DNA of 64,000 bases from Periplaneta americana (GCF_040183065.1 NC_091117.1:100753001-100817000); one strand, 5' to 3'; counted from the stretch's first letter, positions 21,682 to 33,228 are shown. Notes: generated by a model not told the origin, from the letters alone. Translations and numbers: made by a program.

Positions 21682-22295
21682 TGAGGACTATTCCTTCTTC
21701 AATATAACAATTTTTTACTATTGTTTCAGTGATACAGGTTTTTGTAAAAGTCATTGCACTTTGTTATGGTGAATTATGGTATATTGCCATCAGTTTAGTA
21801 TTTTAAGCATTTTGGCATATTATCCAGCACCTTGCTAATCAATATTAGAAGAAAGACTTATAAAACTGTTTGTTTCACAGTAATTAGATGTAATTACAAA
21901 ATAATATATAAATAATTCAGTGCATTATTTCTATTGTCATTAATATTAAAAACAAGTGTAACTTGCAAAAAGAACAATTTATTTAAAGTCAAAACAACGT
22001 ATCTACAACACAGTCTTTTTTTTTCTTATGTAACACTTAGCTTAAACACAAAAAAATTGTTGAGCGGATGTAAACATACTCTAATAACAACGAGTTATCA
22101 CATATGTCGCACACAATAACATAGGTGGTAACAGTGATAGTGTTTCAGTTGTTGCAAAACTTCTTTTGCATTTATCTCAAAACATGAATTTTGTAGATAC
22201 GTCGTTATGACTCTAAACCCCCGATATGGAGTCTTCAATTTGTTTTATTATGTTTTCCTTTCTATGGAACAAACTGTCTTCCATTTCTCACCACC

Positions 22296-22559
22296 TCAGT
22301 AATTGCCGCGTCTTACTATACATGAAACAATAGCTCTATTGTTCTTTAATTCCGAAACTTTCCCTGGCCACAATTCCTCCCCATAAGTAACTACCATATA
22401 ACTATGTGCCTTTAGCATTAATTTAACAGATTTCGCCTTCTTTTCCACATCTGACTCACTATCTGTAAATATGGAGAGTACACCGGAAACATAATCTGTA
22501 TCCAATTCAATTTCATCGCTCTCATAGTCACTTACAGGGACGTTGTTTTCCTTCTACCC
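22296..22559 (-). pseudogene. C-terminal tail of a pogo-like transposase
   Basis: The minus strand gives VPVSDYESDEIELDTDYVSG ... SYMVVTYGEELWPGKVSELK, then ..AIVSCIVRRGNY and a stop. Insect pogo/Tigger-like proteins often end with such a small domain (Y.VV.Y....PGKV......V.C......W.WP...D), so I assign it to the surrounding element. The tail is cut before the expected WKWP segment. Confidence 0.5.
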
Positions 22560-23180
22560 TGAAGTTTTCGTTTTACCGGACCATCATTCGTGCTAGTACC
22601 ATTGATGCTGGAACAGCTTATTTCTTCATTTACTGGACTATAATGTTAAATGGTGTTTTAGAATATACTGAGACACCGTATTCGCAGAAGTAAATAATCA
22701 CATTGATCACATTTTATTAAAACAAATATTTCAAAATGAAATACAACTATGGTCCACGAAAAACTGTGGTACATAGTTGAGGCCTGACTTCTAGCCTTGA
22801 GGTTAAACATTTTTCACGCAGAGTCCTTAACCTCTGCCAGTGTAATTATTACGTGAAAGTAAACACTATATAGCCAGGTTTAATTGTACAAACAATTATA
22901 TATCTATAACTTGCCAGTTCTACAGAGGAGAGCTTACTAAAGCAGACAAACACAAACTGAATGATTTGGTGTCTTCACACATTCATTAGAACGATGCACA
23001 CTGACCTTTTTAAGCATCCATATCATTGCCACGTGTAATGGTAGAGGAAGCATCTATGGGGAACATAATTCCATCACAGTGGCGCCTCAAATACCGAATT
23101 CTTGGGGGACTAAGTAGTACATAATGCGTTTTGGACCATAGTTGGGTGCTTGGACCATAGTTATGGGAAATGATGGTATT

Positions 23181-24704
23181 TTAAGTAGGCTATACATTTC
23201 AAAACGGGACGAAATTTAAAACAAACTGCTGAGCCATTTATACCCGAACCCTTACTTTCTGAAGTCGAAATTGCGATAGAAAATCTGAAAAATTATAAGT
23301 ATTCAGGTATCGATCAAATTCCAGCAGAATTAACACAAGAGGGTGGAAGCGTATTATCTAACGAAAGTTATAAGCTTGTACTTGCTATTTGGGAAAAGGA
23401 AATTGCACCAGAACAATGGAAGGAGTCCATAATCGTACCTATCTTTAAGAAGGGGGACAAGACTAAGTGTAGTAACTTTCGAGAAATATCACTTTTGCTG
23501 GCGTCGTACAAAATTTTGCCCAATATTCTTTTGAGAATATTAACTCCATAATATGAAGATGAAATTATTGGGGATGATCAGTGTGGTTTTAGGCGATATG
23601 ACTCGGTTGAGAGAGAAGGTTTACATGAAATTCTTATTGAATTTGGTATTCCCAAGAAACTAGTGCGATTAATTAAAATGTGTCTCAGTGAAACGTACAG
23701 CAGAGTCCGTATAGTTCAGTTTCTGTCAGATGCGTTTCCAATTCACTGTGAGCTAAAGCAAGGAGATGCACTATCACCTTTATTTTTTAACCTTTCTCCA
23801 GAGTATGCCATTAAGAAAATCCAGGATAACAGAAAGGGTTTGGAATTGAACGGGTTACATCAGCTTCTTGTCTATGCGGATGGCGTGAATATGTTTGGAG
23901 AAAATCCATAAACGATTAGGGAAAATACGGGAATTTTACTTGAAGCAAGTAGAGGGATAGGTTTGGAAGTAAATTCCGAAAAGACAAAGTATAGATTATG
24001 TCTCGTGGCGAGAATATTGTACGAAACGGAAATGTAAAAATTGAAAATTTACCCTTTGAAGAGGTGGAAAAATTCAAATATCTTGGAGCAACAGTAACAA
24101 ATATAAATTATACTCGGGAGGAAATTAAACGCAGAATAAATATGGGAAATGCCTGTTATTATTCGGTTGAGAAGCTTTTATCATCCAGTCTGCTGTCAAA
24201 AAAACTGGAAGTTAGAATTTATAAAACAGTTATAGGCCTATTACCGGTTGTTCTTTATGGTTGTGAAACTTGGACTCTCACTCTGAGAGAGGAACATAGG
24301 TTAAGGGTGTTTGAGAATAAGGTGCTTAGGAAAATATTTGAGGTTAAGAGAGATGAAGTTAGAGGAGAATGGAGAAAGTTACACAACACAAAACTGCACG
24401 CATTGTATTCTTCACCTGACATGATTAGAAACACTAAATCCAAACGTTTGAGATGGGCAGGGCATGTAGCACGTATGGCCGAATCCAGAAATGCCTATAG
24501 AGTGTTAGTTTGGAGACCGGAGGGAAAAAGACCTTTGAGGAGGCCGAGACGTAGATGGGAGGATAATATTAAAATGGATTTGAAGGAGGTGGAATATGAT
24601 GATAGTAACTGGATTAATCTTGCTCAGGATAGGTACCAATGGTGGGCTTATGTGAGGGCGGCAATGAACCTCCGAGTTTCTTAAAACCCAGTAAGTAAGT
24701 AAAG
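23181..24704 (+). mobile_element. Non-LTR retrotransposon (RTE/CR1-like LINE), 5'-truncated
   Basis: Reverse transcriptase coding followed by an (AAGT)n tail at 24691-24704. TGGTATT occurs at 23174-23180 and 24705-24711 and may be the target duplication. It sits against the right end of the pogo element. Confidence 0.85.
23226..24684 (+). pseudogene. LINE reverse transcriptase
   Basis: The order is that of a non-LTR RT. Fingers: SEVEIAIENLKNYKYSGIDQ, IPAEL, WKESIIVPIFKKGDK, NFREISLL, DDQCGFRRYDSV. Palm: EILIEFGIPKKLVRLIKMCL, LKQGDALSPLFFNL, LVYADGVNM. After a frameshift: VEKFKYLGATV, LYGCETWTL, RLRWAGHVARM, KRPLRRPRRRWEDNIKMDL, AAMNLRVS. About 45 residues between GFRR and YDSV are gone, so most of palm motif A is missing. 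The catalytic YADD box reads YADG. The last 228 codons (23998-24684) are open. Dead element. Confidence 0.9.
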
Positions 24705-24711
24705 TGGTATT

Positions 24712-25240
24712 CTGTTTTCGGAATTCGTACTAATCATTTCACGTGATCAAACTAAACGTATTTTTAGTTCAGGTCTCATGAATCGTAAACTGTTTAGTCA
24801 AAGCAATGAATTTGATATCGGCAGACAAAATAAATTTTAATATTAGACCGTACTAATCCAAATTAGCAACATAATATGCGAGACGTCCAGGAGGAAAATA
24901 TACTATTTCATAGAAATTATTGAATAATTAAAGGAAACAGTTCGCAACGTAAATATGAGATGTGGTAAATAAGACATCGTTGTTAATACTATATAATTAT
25001 TGTTATTATTATTAATAGTATTATTATTTCAGTACCTATCACTGTGATTTTACCCTCTTTGATGATATCTGGTATTAGTTGGCAACACTGAAGAGACGGC
25101 CAAATTAAACTTTTAGGAACGTAGGAACTACACTTACGTGATCCTCATTATAGTAACAAGCATAAAATCTAGATTATTATTTTCGTCTTAGACGTAGTCC
25201 TTGGTACACGACTTGAGATGAATCTATTATTACGCCAGTA
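24712..25240. other. No feature recognised
   Basis: AT-rich, with a short ATT-rich run around 25000-25028. Confidence 0.5.
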
Positions 25241-25266
25241 TGCTGCTGCTGCTGATGATGATGATA

Positions 25267-25338
<72 letters not shown>
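25241..25338. repeat. (CTG)n-(ATG)n compound microsatellite
   Basis: Four CTG units followed by about 30 ATG/TGA units with one ATA variant. It produces artefactual poly-Ser and poly-His minus-strand frames. Confidence 0.95.
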
Positions 25339-26141
25339 TAGGAATAATGCCCATTCTCGGTGCGGGAAAAGACCCTGCGTAAAAACTACCCAAGTTTTCA
25401 TTATTCATTATTCAGAGGCAAACAGACTAACAGCTGGTACCTATGTTCGATGAAGGGAAAGACTTATTCTACATCAAATATTATCCCCAAGTTTCTATTA
25501 TTCTAAGTAACATTCAAACGCTGACAACTGGAAAATGTACACTTAATGTTCATAGACACATACGTAGGTAGTACCTAGTATTCTTGAAGTTGATACAATA
25601 CATTTTCGAAAGCACAACCCTCTCCTTACATACACTTATGCGCTCGGATGTGAACCGCGCTTCGGCCAGCAATTATTTCGCATCTGTTCTTTCGCATGCT
25701 GCGGCGTCCCATATTGTAATGAAGAAATGTCTACTTTGGTTCCACTTTTGTGCTGTGAACACAAAAACTAACGTTCAACCACGATCAAGACAAAGGAAAG
25801 TCATATTATGGTTAAGTGTAATTAATCCGTGGAAGTGCGATTATTTTTAGTAGAAAACGGACGTCAAAACTCAGTAACTGTTCGGAATTGGACTCACATT
25901 ATTTTATTTGCAGCTTTTACTGGAAACTTTCTCGAAACCATATTTTAAGGTTATAGATTTTCTTCGTGAATTTTATGGATGTATATGATTACTGACACAT
26001 CAGAAGAAATTCTGTAACCGAAATGAAATCAATTAAATTTTTGAATGTTTCTGTGATTATTATAATATGCATAAACGTTTCATGCAAATATAGGAGTTTG
26101 ATGACTCCCCTGTTACATTTCTTCTTATAATATCGTTGAAG
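25339..26141. other. No feature recognised
   Basis: The 88-codon plus-strand frame at 25584-25850 has no motif or splice context that I could support. Confidence 0.45.
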
Positions 26142-26335
26142 CTACCGGCGTAACTCAGGCGGTAGCGCCTTTGACTGCTGATCCGGAGTTTCGCTTGGGC
26201 TGGTAGTTTTTTCCGAGGTTTCCCCAACCGTAAAATGAATGTCAGGTAATCTATGGCGAATCTTCGGCCTCATCTCGCCTAATATCATTTCGCTATTACC
26301 AATTCTACTGACGCTAAATTGATACAGCGTCGTTA
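26142..26335 (+). repeat. tRNA-derived SINE (family C)
   Basis: The head GGCGTAACTCAGGCGGTAG is A-box-like. The body ends ACTGACGCTAAATTGATACA then GCGTCGTTAA. It shares its 3' half with the copies at 39128 and 61800. Confidence 0.7.
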
Positions 26336-27244
26336 ATTAATCAAGCAAAAAGAATGCCGTCGAACCCCGAATAGTGACACTCCACACTTGGCTTGTTAAA
26401 TGATAAGATATGAGAAAACCTAAGTAAATACAACTCACCAAACTGGGTCATACAGAACCTATTCATGTTCTAGATCTCCATATTATGTACATACATCAGT
26501 ACACTACAATCTTTATTTTGAGAACTACGAGCTTGGATGAGTTGTGCATATGTTAATTTCAGCAATGTCTTCTTACAGGTGTTGTATGATATTTCACCTA
26601 TACGTCTCACGGTATACTAATATAAACCCTTATACAGACGTTTAACTATTGTATTTTATACTCACACAATGTACAGCTCGTTTATAAGTCGTGTGTAGAT
26701 TCTTTACTAATAATCACTACATACATCGTGAATAACAGTACAACCCGTTATGGTACAACTGTTACATAGCTACGTCATAGCCCTGATCACAAATAACAGA
26801 TTGGCCATCCCCATGTTAAAAAAGATAACATGTGAAAGAGAACAGCCACCAGGATCGCCACTGTCGATTGGTAACGACCGCTAGATGGAAGCACAGCTGC
26901 TGCATGCAATTCAAATGAGAGTTATAACATGACTTCTATCGCAGTCACTAGATGACAGCATAGTGAAATTAATAAAAGTTGTTGCCTTCAAAGCCCATAA
27001 GGCTGATCAATCTGTTACATGTGATCTGGGGTCATAGTATCATTATTACTTCATTACAAAAGGTAATAGAATAACTAAGGTTCTCTATTGCATCCGATAG
27101 AGCGCGCTAGTGTGCCGCGCTAAGTATCGATAGTACAACCGGGCCTGATCGATTACCACGCTATATTTTGGTCAAAGAGTACAGCTACAGCAATATTATT
27201 CTAATTATTCCGTACTCTTTGCTATGTTCTTCTGTGATTACAAG
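26336..27244. other. About 900 bp without recognised features
   Basis: No coding or repeat signature seen. Confidence 0.5.
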
Positions 27245-27252
27245 GTAACAAC

Positions 27253-28542
27253 CAACGAGCACAGAATGCATAGAGTAGACATGAACAGCTTGGAGGTGAA
27301 GCCGCTTTTGTAGACCGTCGCCATTATGATGCTACCAAAACATTGGGCTCCCGGTTAGCACATGGGCAGTTGATTGTGATGTTGCATCGTTATTTTAATT
27401 AATAAATGAAGTAATTTCAATATGCCTACATGTACTACGTATGGCTGCACAAACAGGTTTTCAAAAAAATTCCTGAAATAACTTTTCACAGGTAAATGTG
27501 CGTGTGTGAAATGTACTTATTACCGGTAGATAATGAACGATTTAGCCTAGGTTACTCGGTTAGATTCGTATTGTTCACGTATTTGTTTGATTAAGAGAAA
27601 GGATTAGTGTATTAATATTATTGTAATTAATTTTTATAATTACGAAATCAGACATGCTTTGCAGACTTAGCATTTACGAGCGAAGCTAACCTAACAACCC
27701 ATGTTGGAAGTTTGTGTCGAGTGCTGTAGAAAATGGGTGAACCGAGGTTTCTCTTAAACCGAATACACGTATTCGTTTGATGAAGAAAAAGAAATAGTGT
27801 ATTAATATTATGGTAATTATTTTTTATAATCACGAAATCAGACTTATGCTTTGCAGAGTTAGTAGCTTCATTAACTCGGTCGTGATCTGACTTGACCCAC
27901 TTGGTAATAAAACTTCACTTTTGTTCGCCGTTATAATCTAATTATATAATATAAACGAAGAGCCTATCAAATATTATATGGTTAAGAGCATTCCACTTTT
28001 TCTCTAAACAAAATCGGGACATCTATACGAAATACTGGCAAAAGGAAGAGAATGATAATTTGCGTTAAGAAGTAAGTTGCATGATTAAATCGAAGCAAAT
28101 GGATCAACCTATAAAAGTAATTGTTATAGGGTAGCATTTTTATTGGACTAGTAGAAAAATAAGGTCAAACTGTTATCTTCCTTTTTTATCATTATTGTTT
28201 GTTTAATCTTCCAGAGTACCTATTAAATACCATACTGCAATTTGAAGAGCTGTCAATTTAAATAACCTGTATATATATGTGATTTATCGATGACAGTTTT
28301 GTAATTTTTGCTAAAAAATACGTGCCTAGCGATTTTGTATTACGAAACAAACAAGAAAGTGTGAGTCCTCCAGGAAATTAGGGACATATGGAATTCTTAT
28401 TATCAAAAGATCTTCTATAACGTAATAGCTATTTTGCAATGTTTTGGTAGCAACAAGATGGCGTCAGGTCCATCAAACCGGCTTCACTCTGTCCAATGGT
28501 ATTAAGATGCTAGTGTCTACTCTATGTATTCTGTGCTCGTTG
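27253..28542 (+). mobile_element. P-like (THAP) transposon 1, internally deleted, 8-bp TSD
   Basis: The TIRs begin CAACGAGCACAGAATGCATA at 27253 and end with the complement at 28542. Similarity extends inward for about 100 bp, including CTACCAAAACATTG. They are flanked by identical GTAACAAC (27245-27252 and 28543-28550). An 8-bp target duplication, CA...TG ends and a THAP start exon point to the P-element superfamily. 1290 bp, with no catalytic coding region seen. Confidence 0.85.
27422..27491 (+). pseudogene. THAP zinc-finger first exon of P-like element 1
   Basis: The ATG at 27422 gives MPTCTTYGCTNRFSKKF. With one base slipped it continues ITFHR to a donor at CACAG|GTAAAT. MP.C...GC.NR......FHRFP is the start of the C2CH THAP DNA-binding domain that P transposases use to bind their ends. 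The in-frame version hits a stop after FLK, so it carries a one-base frameshift. The remaining exons are absent. Confidence 0.7.
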
Positions 28543-28550
28543 GTAACAAC

Positions 28551-29045
28551 TATCATGAAATGACAATCAATACGAACAGCTGTTGGAGGGGCGGCCATTT
28601 TTTTCTTTATATACAACACTTAAACAAGGGGTTTTGCGTATATAACTACTGCAAAGCAATTCTCATGTCTCTTTATACATCCATCGCTTATACAAGATTT
28701 ATTAGTAACGTTTTATGTTCCAACTCTGCAAAAGTCTCGTTTAAAAACTATACACGGTTTATTAGCAAGCCGTACATGTTTAAAATAAAGAATATATTAT
28801 TTTAGTAAGTTGCAATTTTGGTTTTTCAGCTCTACGATGCAGTAATATACATTTACTGGATTTTGATCACATATCAAGTGGAACCACTAAACGAGCATGT
28901 AACAGAATACGAGGAAAAAATCAGTCATTGTAAGTTAACAATACAATTTGATTTCTTCGGTCTCTTGTAATTCTATATTGATAGATACTAAATTGGGTCG
29001 TTCGGAATTTACCTATCGTTTTCATGAAAATGTTATAAAATTAAT
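28551..29045. other. No feature recognised
   Basis: AT-rich spacer. The plus-strand frame 28524-28805 starts inside the TIR and has no motif. Confidence 0.5.
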
Positions 29046-29296
29046 TATAGGATATAAGGTAAAAGTTGGTAATACTGTGATACGAGTAATATTGTGATAG
29101 TTCTTTTTTAGAATGTATTACAATTTTACTGAGCGAAAGGAAGATATGGTTTTTGCGTCAACGTATGAAGGGAATGTTCGTGGACAAATTGCTGCACAAA
29201 ACCGGTCCTTCTCTCGCTCAGTAAAATTGTAATAAATTCTCAAAAAGAACTATCACAATATACTCATATCACAGTATTGCCAACCTTTATCCTATA
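29046..29296. mobile_element. 251-bp palindromic MITE
   Basis: The two arms of about 95 bp begin TATAGGATATAAGGTAAAAG and run through AATACTGTGATA and TACAATTTTACTGAGCGA. They mirror each other around a ~65-bp loop. The TA at each edge could be a TA target duplication, as in pogo or mariner MITEs. Confidence 0.8.
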
Positions 29297-30020
29297 GAAT
29301 ACTTTATAACATGTGTTGTAGTACATCGTTTTACATGAAGGAGAAAGCAACGGTAGATTATTTAGAAGTGTATAGTTTATATTATTTTCACAATTACTGG
29401 TGATGAAATGATCCCACAATGTTTCGAAGGTTGATTGTGCCATTGTTTTCATATTAAGAAGAAACAAAGGGGCGAAAATGACATTCTGCTCGTTGGAGTC
29501 GTTATGTCTCAGTCTTCCTACGAACACTTTTAGGCTTAAATTATTTCATTCCCAGCAACTGAAAAATTCCAAACTACACCTCTCGTGGTATGTAGTGCAG
29601 AAACGAATTCAAAGCTGAAACTGACATTTCTTTAATTCCTACCTATATCAATTCAACTTACTGTTTCAGTAACAATATAGCCTGCTTATCTTCGAAGGAA
29701 TTACTAAAAATAAGTTTCTTGCGCCATTTTATGCAACGCCTCATTTTCTCCATGAGAAGACGTGTGCTTGTGCTTGTTTGTAGGCCTACTTCAAGAGCTA
29801 TTATAGTGTGCATACAAAATCACCCATTACTTGGCTGAAGAAAATTCCATAATATTATTATTCAATCAAGACAAATCAATATTAATATGAAGACAGAAGT
29901 ACGAGTATTGATGAACATTTAATTCGGTCTGTTGTTCTGTTTGACGGGAGAATACTACTGCAATTTTATGAAAATATTTTAACGAGTTTACTGGATGAAG
30001 TACCACTTGAAACTAACTCG
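29297..30020. other. About 700 bp without recognised features
   Basis: No coding or repeat signature seen. Confidence 0.5.
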
Positions 30021-30302
30021 TTTCAGTCAGAACCTCCTATATTACCGGACCTGACACTGTAAGCGGAAGTAAACAAACATTGTGGACAACTGAGTGGTTA
30101 ACGCAACTGTGAAAGTATAAGTACTTCATGTGATGTTTATTGTGTTTCTTGTATCATTTGCCTCTAGTATAATTGTTGAAGGGTTTATAAGTTAGTATAT
30201 AATAATAGAATTGTGACATTATAATTAATATAAATTGTTTTCGTTGAGAACAAACCTTGGAAGTGTTGTTACCGGTATGTCGTTACCAGACTTAACCTTA
30301 AA

Positions 30303-30540
30303 ATGCCTTGCACGTGTAGTGTCCCAGGTTGCAAATCGAATTACGATAAAGAAAGTCCGTTTGTATATGTATTTTTGTTTCCAAAAGATAAAGATTTAAG
30401 GGATAGTGGACAAGAAGCATTCATTGTGAACATTTTATCCCAACAAACAACTCAGTGGTTTGCATAAAACATTTTGATTCTGATTTCGTTATCAGAGAAG
30501 ATAAATTTCCATGTGCGGACGGTTCGTTTATAACTGTGTC
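30303..30540 (+). pseudogene. THAP domain of P-like element 2, frameshifted
   Basis: The ATG at 30303 gives MPCTCSVPGCKSNYDKESPF then VYVFLFPKDKDLRD. A frame change near 30403 is needed to continue W.RSIHCEHFIPTNNSVVCIKHFDSDFV ending before a stop at 30541. The Cys pairs, FPK.K..R, CIKHF and the following DFVI..DKF reproduce the C2CH THAP layout. The original frame stops at 30465. Confidence 0.8.
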
Positions 30541-31089
30541 TTGAATAAGTTTGATGGTGCATTAGAACATCTACATACAGTTGAAATTGACAGAAGTACA
30601 CAGGAAATTCTAATCTGCATTGGTGGCTATGCTTCTCATAGTGTACTTAACTCGTTAGGATCGAATACAGAAAAGTATGTATCATGTGTGTCATCTTTGT
30701 CTACAGCCAAGGACTTGATAATTGGAAACAATAAAACATTTTCTTATTTTAATGGCTTAAACCGTGGTCTGAAATGCCCTTCCGATTTTGTTGTTAGTTT
30801 GTGTACACTTGTGTATAAACTATTTAACATTTTACGAAACGAAAAATTTTAAAATGACTTCTTACAGTTGAACTGTCAGAGGAAGCTTGTCATCAATTTA
30901 GCAATGGCTTTCTTTGAATTAAATGCCACAGATTTTGATGTAATGTGTAAATATGAAATGACTTTAAGTGAAGTGCAGCAAGTATTGGCCAACATATTTA
31001 TTAATAATTACTGCAAGGTTCAAAATGAAAAGCATACATTGAAAGACAAAAATAAAACCCATCGAAAGTGTTCCAAGTTCAAAAAATAG
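30541..31089 (+). pseudogene. P-like transposase C-terminal region (THAP9-like)
   Basis: The frame 30511-30852 reads LEHLHTVEIDRSTQEILICI, GGYASHSVLNSLG, FNGLNRGLKCPSDFVVSL. A second frame (30868-31089) reads NCQRKLVINLAMAFFELNAT then IFINNYCKVQNEKH. P-element/THAP9 proteins end with ..Y.GGY..........C..C...L ... GGL..PS...., followed by a short tail. The RNase-H-like catalytic core that should lie between the THAP domain and this part is deleted. Confidence 0.6.
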
Positions 31090-31164
31090 GCTCCTGTGCT
31101 CTCCAAGCTGTGAATTCCTCATCCTTTTTAGTTGTACAGCCTAGCTAATCCCTTGTGTATGTAT

Positions 31165-31775
31165 AAGTGGATATTACAGTGATAAGCTATAGTGAATAGT
31201 GTCATTTCATTCTGAATCAACATCAGTGGATATAGTGAGAAACTACAGTGAATAATGTCATTTCATTCTGAATCAACATCAGTGGATATAGTGAGAAACT
31301 ACAGTGAATAATGTCATTTCATTCTGAATCAGCATCCGTGGATACAATGAGAAATTACAGTGAATAGTGTCATTTCATTCTGAATCAACATCATTGAATA
31401 TAGTGAGAAATTACAGTGAATAGTGTCATTTCATTCTGAATCAGCATCAGTGGATACAGTGAGAAATTACAGTGAATAGTGTCATTTCATTCTGAATCAG
31501 CATCAGTGGATACAGTTAGAAATTACAGTGAATAGTGAGAAACTACAGTGAATAGTGTCATTTCATTCTGAATCAGCATCAGTGAATACAGTGAGAAACT
31601 ACAGTGAATAGTGTAATTTCATTCTGATTCAGCATCAGTGGATACAGTGAGAAATTACAGTGAATAGTGCCATTTCATTCTGAATCAGTATCAGTGGATA
31701 AAGTGGGAAACTACAGTGAATACTGCCATTTCATTCTGAATCAGCATCAGTGGGCACAGTGTTAAACTGCACGTA
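31165..31775. repeat. 56-bp minisatellite, about 10-11 copies
   Basis: The unit begins GTGAATAGTGTCATTTCATT, then CTGAATCA(A/G)CATCAGTGGA and TA(T/C)AGTGAGAAA(C/T)TACA. Starts fall near 31192, 31248, 31304, 31360, 31416 and 31472. One copy then carries an extra ~20 bp (near 31530), and the array continues to about 31775. It lies wholly inside P-like element 2, downstream of the coding remnants. Confidence 0.95.
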
Positions 31776-32305
31776 GTAAATAGCTAGCTTTATTTTCAAC
31801 CAATCTCAGTGAATACAGTGACAAAGTTTAGTGACAAGGAAGACAGGACTCCATATTATATAATTTCCAGTTGCTGATGAAATCGATTTGTATAATCCAG
31901 GTAAGATTTCCTAAATCCTGAAGTAGCAGCTATTCAGTATTATATTACTGCCTTCTATTTCCTCACAAATCTTAAATTTACAAGAGTTAACTGGTCAATT
32001 GCCAATATTCATATATAAAAACATATAGGCCTAGGCCTAATATAATAATAACATATTGAAGCTTTTAATTAGTTTTCTTTTATTATTGGTGTATATGTAG
32101 ATATATTTTTATGCTACTGAATGTCCTATGTTCATTTATGTAGTGTAAGGAACTTTATTATTTATTGTTTTATTGAGAATTTTGTTAAAATAATCTCATC
32201 GATGCCGTATTTATTTTAACTCATTGCAATCTACGAAAGCCCTCTCCTGGCCGCCATCTTGGATGCCAGTGTCAGGTCCGGTAATATAGGAGGTCCTGTT
32301 TCAGT

Positions 32306-33228
32306 GATTGCTTGTGGTTTATGGATACTCATGAAAGTGTTTCTCCTCGTTCTAATATAACAGATTTCCAAATAAGTGGACTGTTCGTGGAAAATTCATT
32401 TCTACGTTGCCCTTTCACGGGCCTAAATATACTGAATTTTACTATCACGTTATATTATAAAATGTACAGATACGAAGTTAAAGTTTGAGGCGAGTCTTGA
32501 TGGGAGTCCACCTGTATGTAGGCAACAATCTCACGCGGCTCTCCACAAATAGCATATATACAGGGGCTCTTGTTTATTGCACATGTGCAGTGTGTTGTAA
32601 GCGAAATTTACTCAATAAAGGAGCACCAAATTTTATTTCTGTATCTGTACCCATAGGAAAATTATTACAATAATGAAAAAGTAATAATTTCGATAGTTTC
32701 ACGAAAATACGTGTTTCCAGCATTCCTACTAGAGAAAAATAGTGTCTGTCTGTTTATCTGTATACAGTTGTATCTTCTAAATTATTAGTATACTTTGGTC
32801 ATAATAAATATCTAGAAATACATTTATCAGGGAGTTTTGTACAGTTTTTAGTAAAAATTTTAATTCATCTTTAATTAAAATAAAATGGGCAATGACAATT
32901 TAGTGCAAGAAACATCGTTTTTTTCTTTTGTTACTTTTAATATCACATAGTTATAATAAACTGAGAAATAAAATGACAAAGTTTATATCAAGCAAAAAAT
33001 TGTAATCCTAAGAGGAATATTAAGAAAATAATTATGATGCAGATAATTGAGTATACAAGCACTTTTTTATTATAATTGGTTCGATTGATGAAAAGCACTT
33101 TAAATTATGATGCATAAGACTGATTACAAACACAGGACACAACGATACCAGAGTTCATTGTCTTTACCGAATTCACCACAAACAGCCACTTGCTGTTATT
33201 TTTTTTTTTCTGGTTGAATGTTGAAACG
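32306..33228. other. About 900 bp without recognised features
   Basis: AT-rich. The 62-codon frame at 32485 has no motif. Confidence 0.5.

Larger units (their letters stand above)
18799..22228 (+). mobile_element. Unclassified class II transposon with ~44-bp TIRs
   Basis: The termini are CATATCGGGGGTTTAGAGTC at 18799 and its complement ending at 22228. Similarity continues through ATAAC..CGTATCTACAAAAT, so the TIR is about 44 bp. The motif CGTATCTAC is repeated in the left 300 bp. The interior holds a degenerate plus-strand protein (20136-21374), a SINE and a SINE fragment. No clean target duplication was found. 3430 bp. Confidence 0.8.
16631..23176 (-). mobile_element. Second pogo/Tigger-like element, expanded by nested insertions
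   Basis: The left end is GTTTCCCCTAACTATGGTCC at 16631. The right end is the near-complement GGACCATAGTTATGGGAAA ending near 23170, with TA at 16629-16630 and 23177-23178. The phrase ATGGTCCA recurs subterminally (16850, 22750, 23130). About 5 kb of its length is two later insertions (Tc1 17070-18620 and the class II element 18799-22228). A transposase C-terminal tail remains at 22296-22559. Confidence 0.65.
30028..32298 (+). mobile_element. P-like (THAP) transposon 2, internally deleted
   Basis: The termini are CAGAACCTCCTATATTACCG at 30028 and the complement of CAGGACCTCCTATATTACCG at 32298. The match continues through GACCTGACACTG, about 32 bp in all with one mismatch. They are flanked by TTTCAGT at 30021-30027 and 32299-32305. 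A THAP domain, transposase C-terminal pieces and a 56-bp minisatellite lie inside. 2271 bp. Confidence 0.88.

Noticed and set aside
25169-25408. Poly-Ser and poly-His minus-strand frames
   Set aside because: They are translations of the ATG/CTG microsatellite at 25241-25338.
25584-25850. 88-codon plus frame
   Set aside because: No recognisable domain or context.
28524-28805. 93-codon plus frame
   Set aside because: Starts within the P-like element TIR and runs into AT-rich spacer. Chance frame.
31165-31775. CRISPR-like regular repeats
   Set aside because: The unit is a continuous 56-bp tandem repeat without unique spacers, in a eukaryotic transposon.
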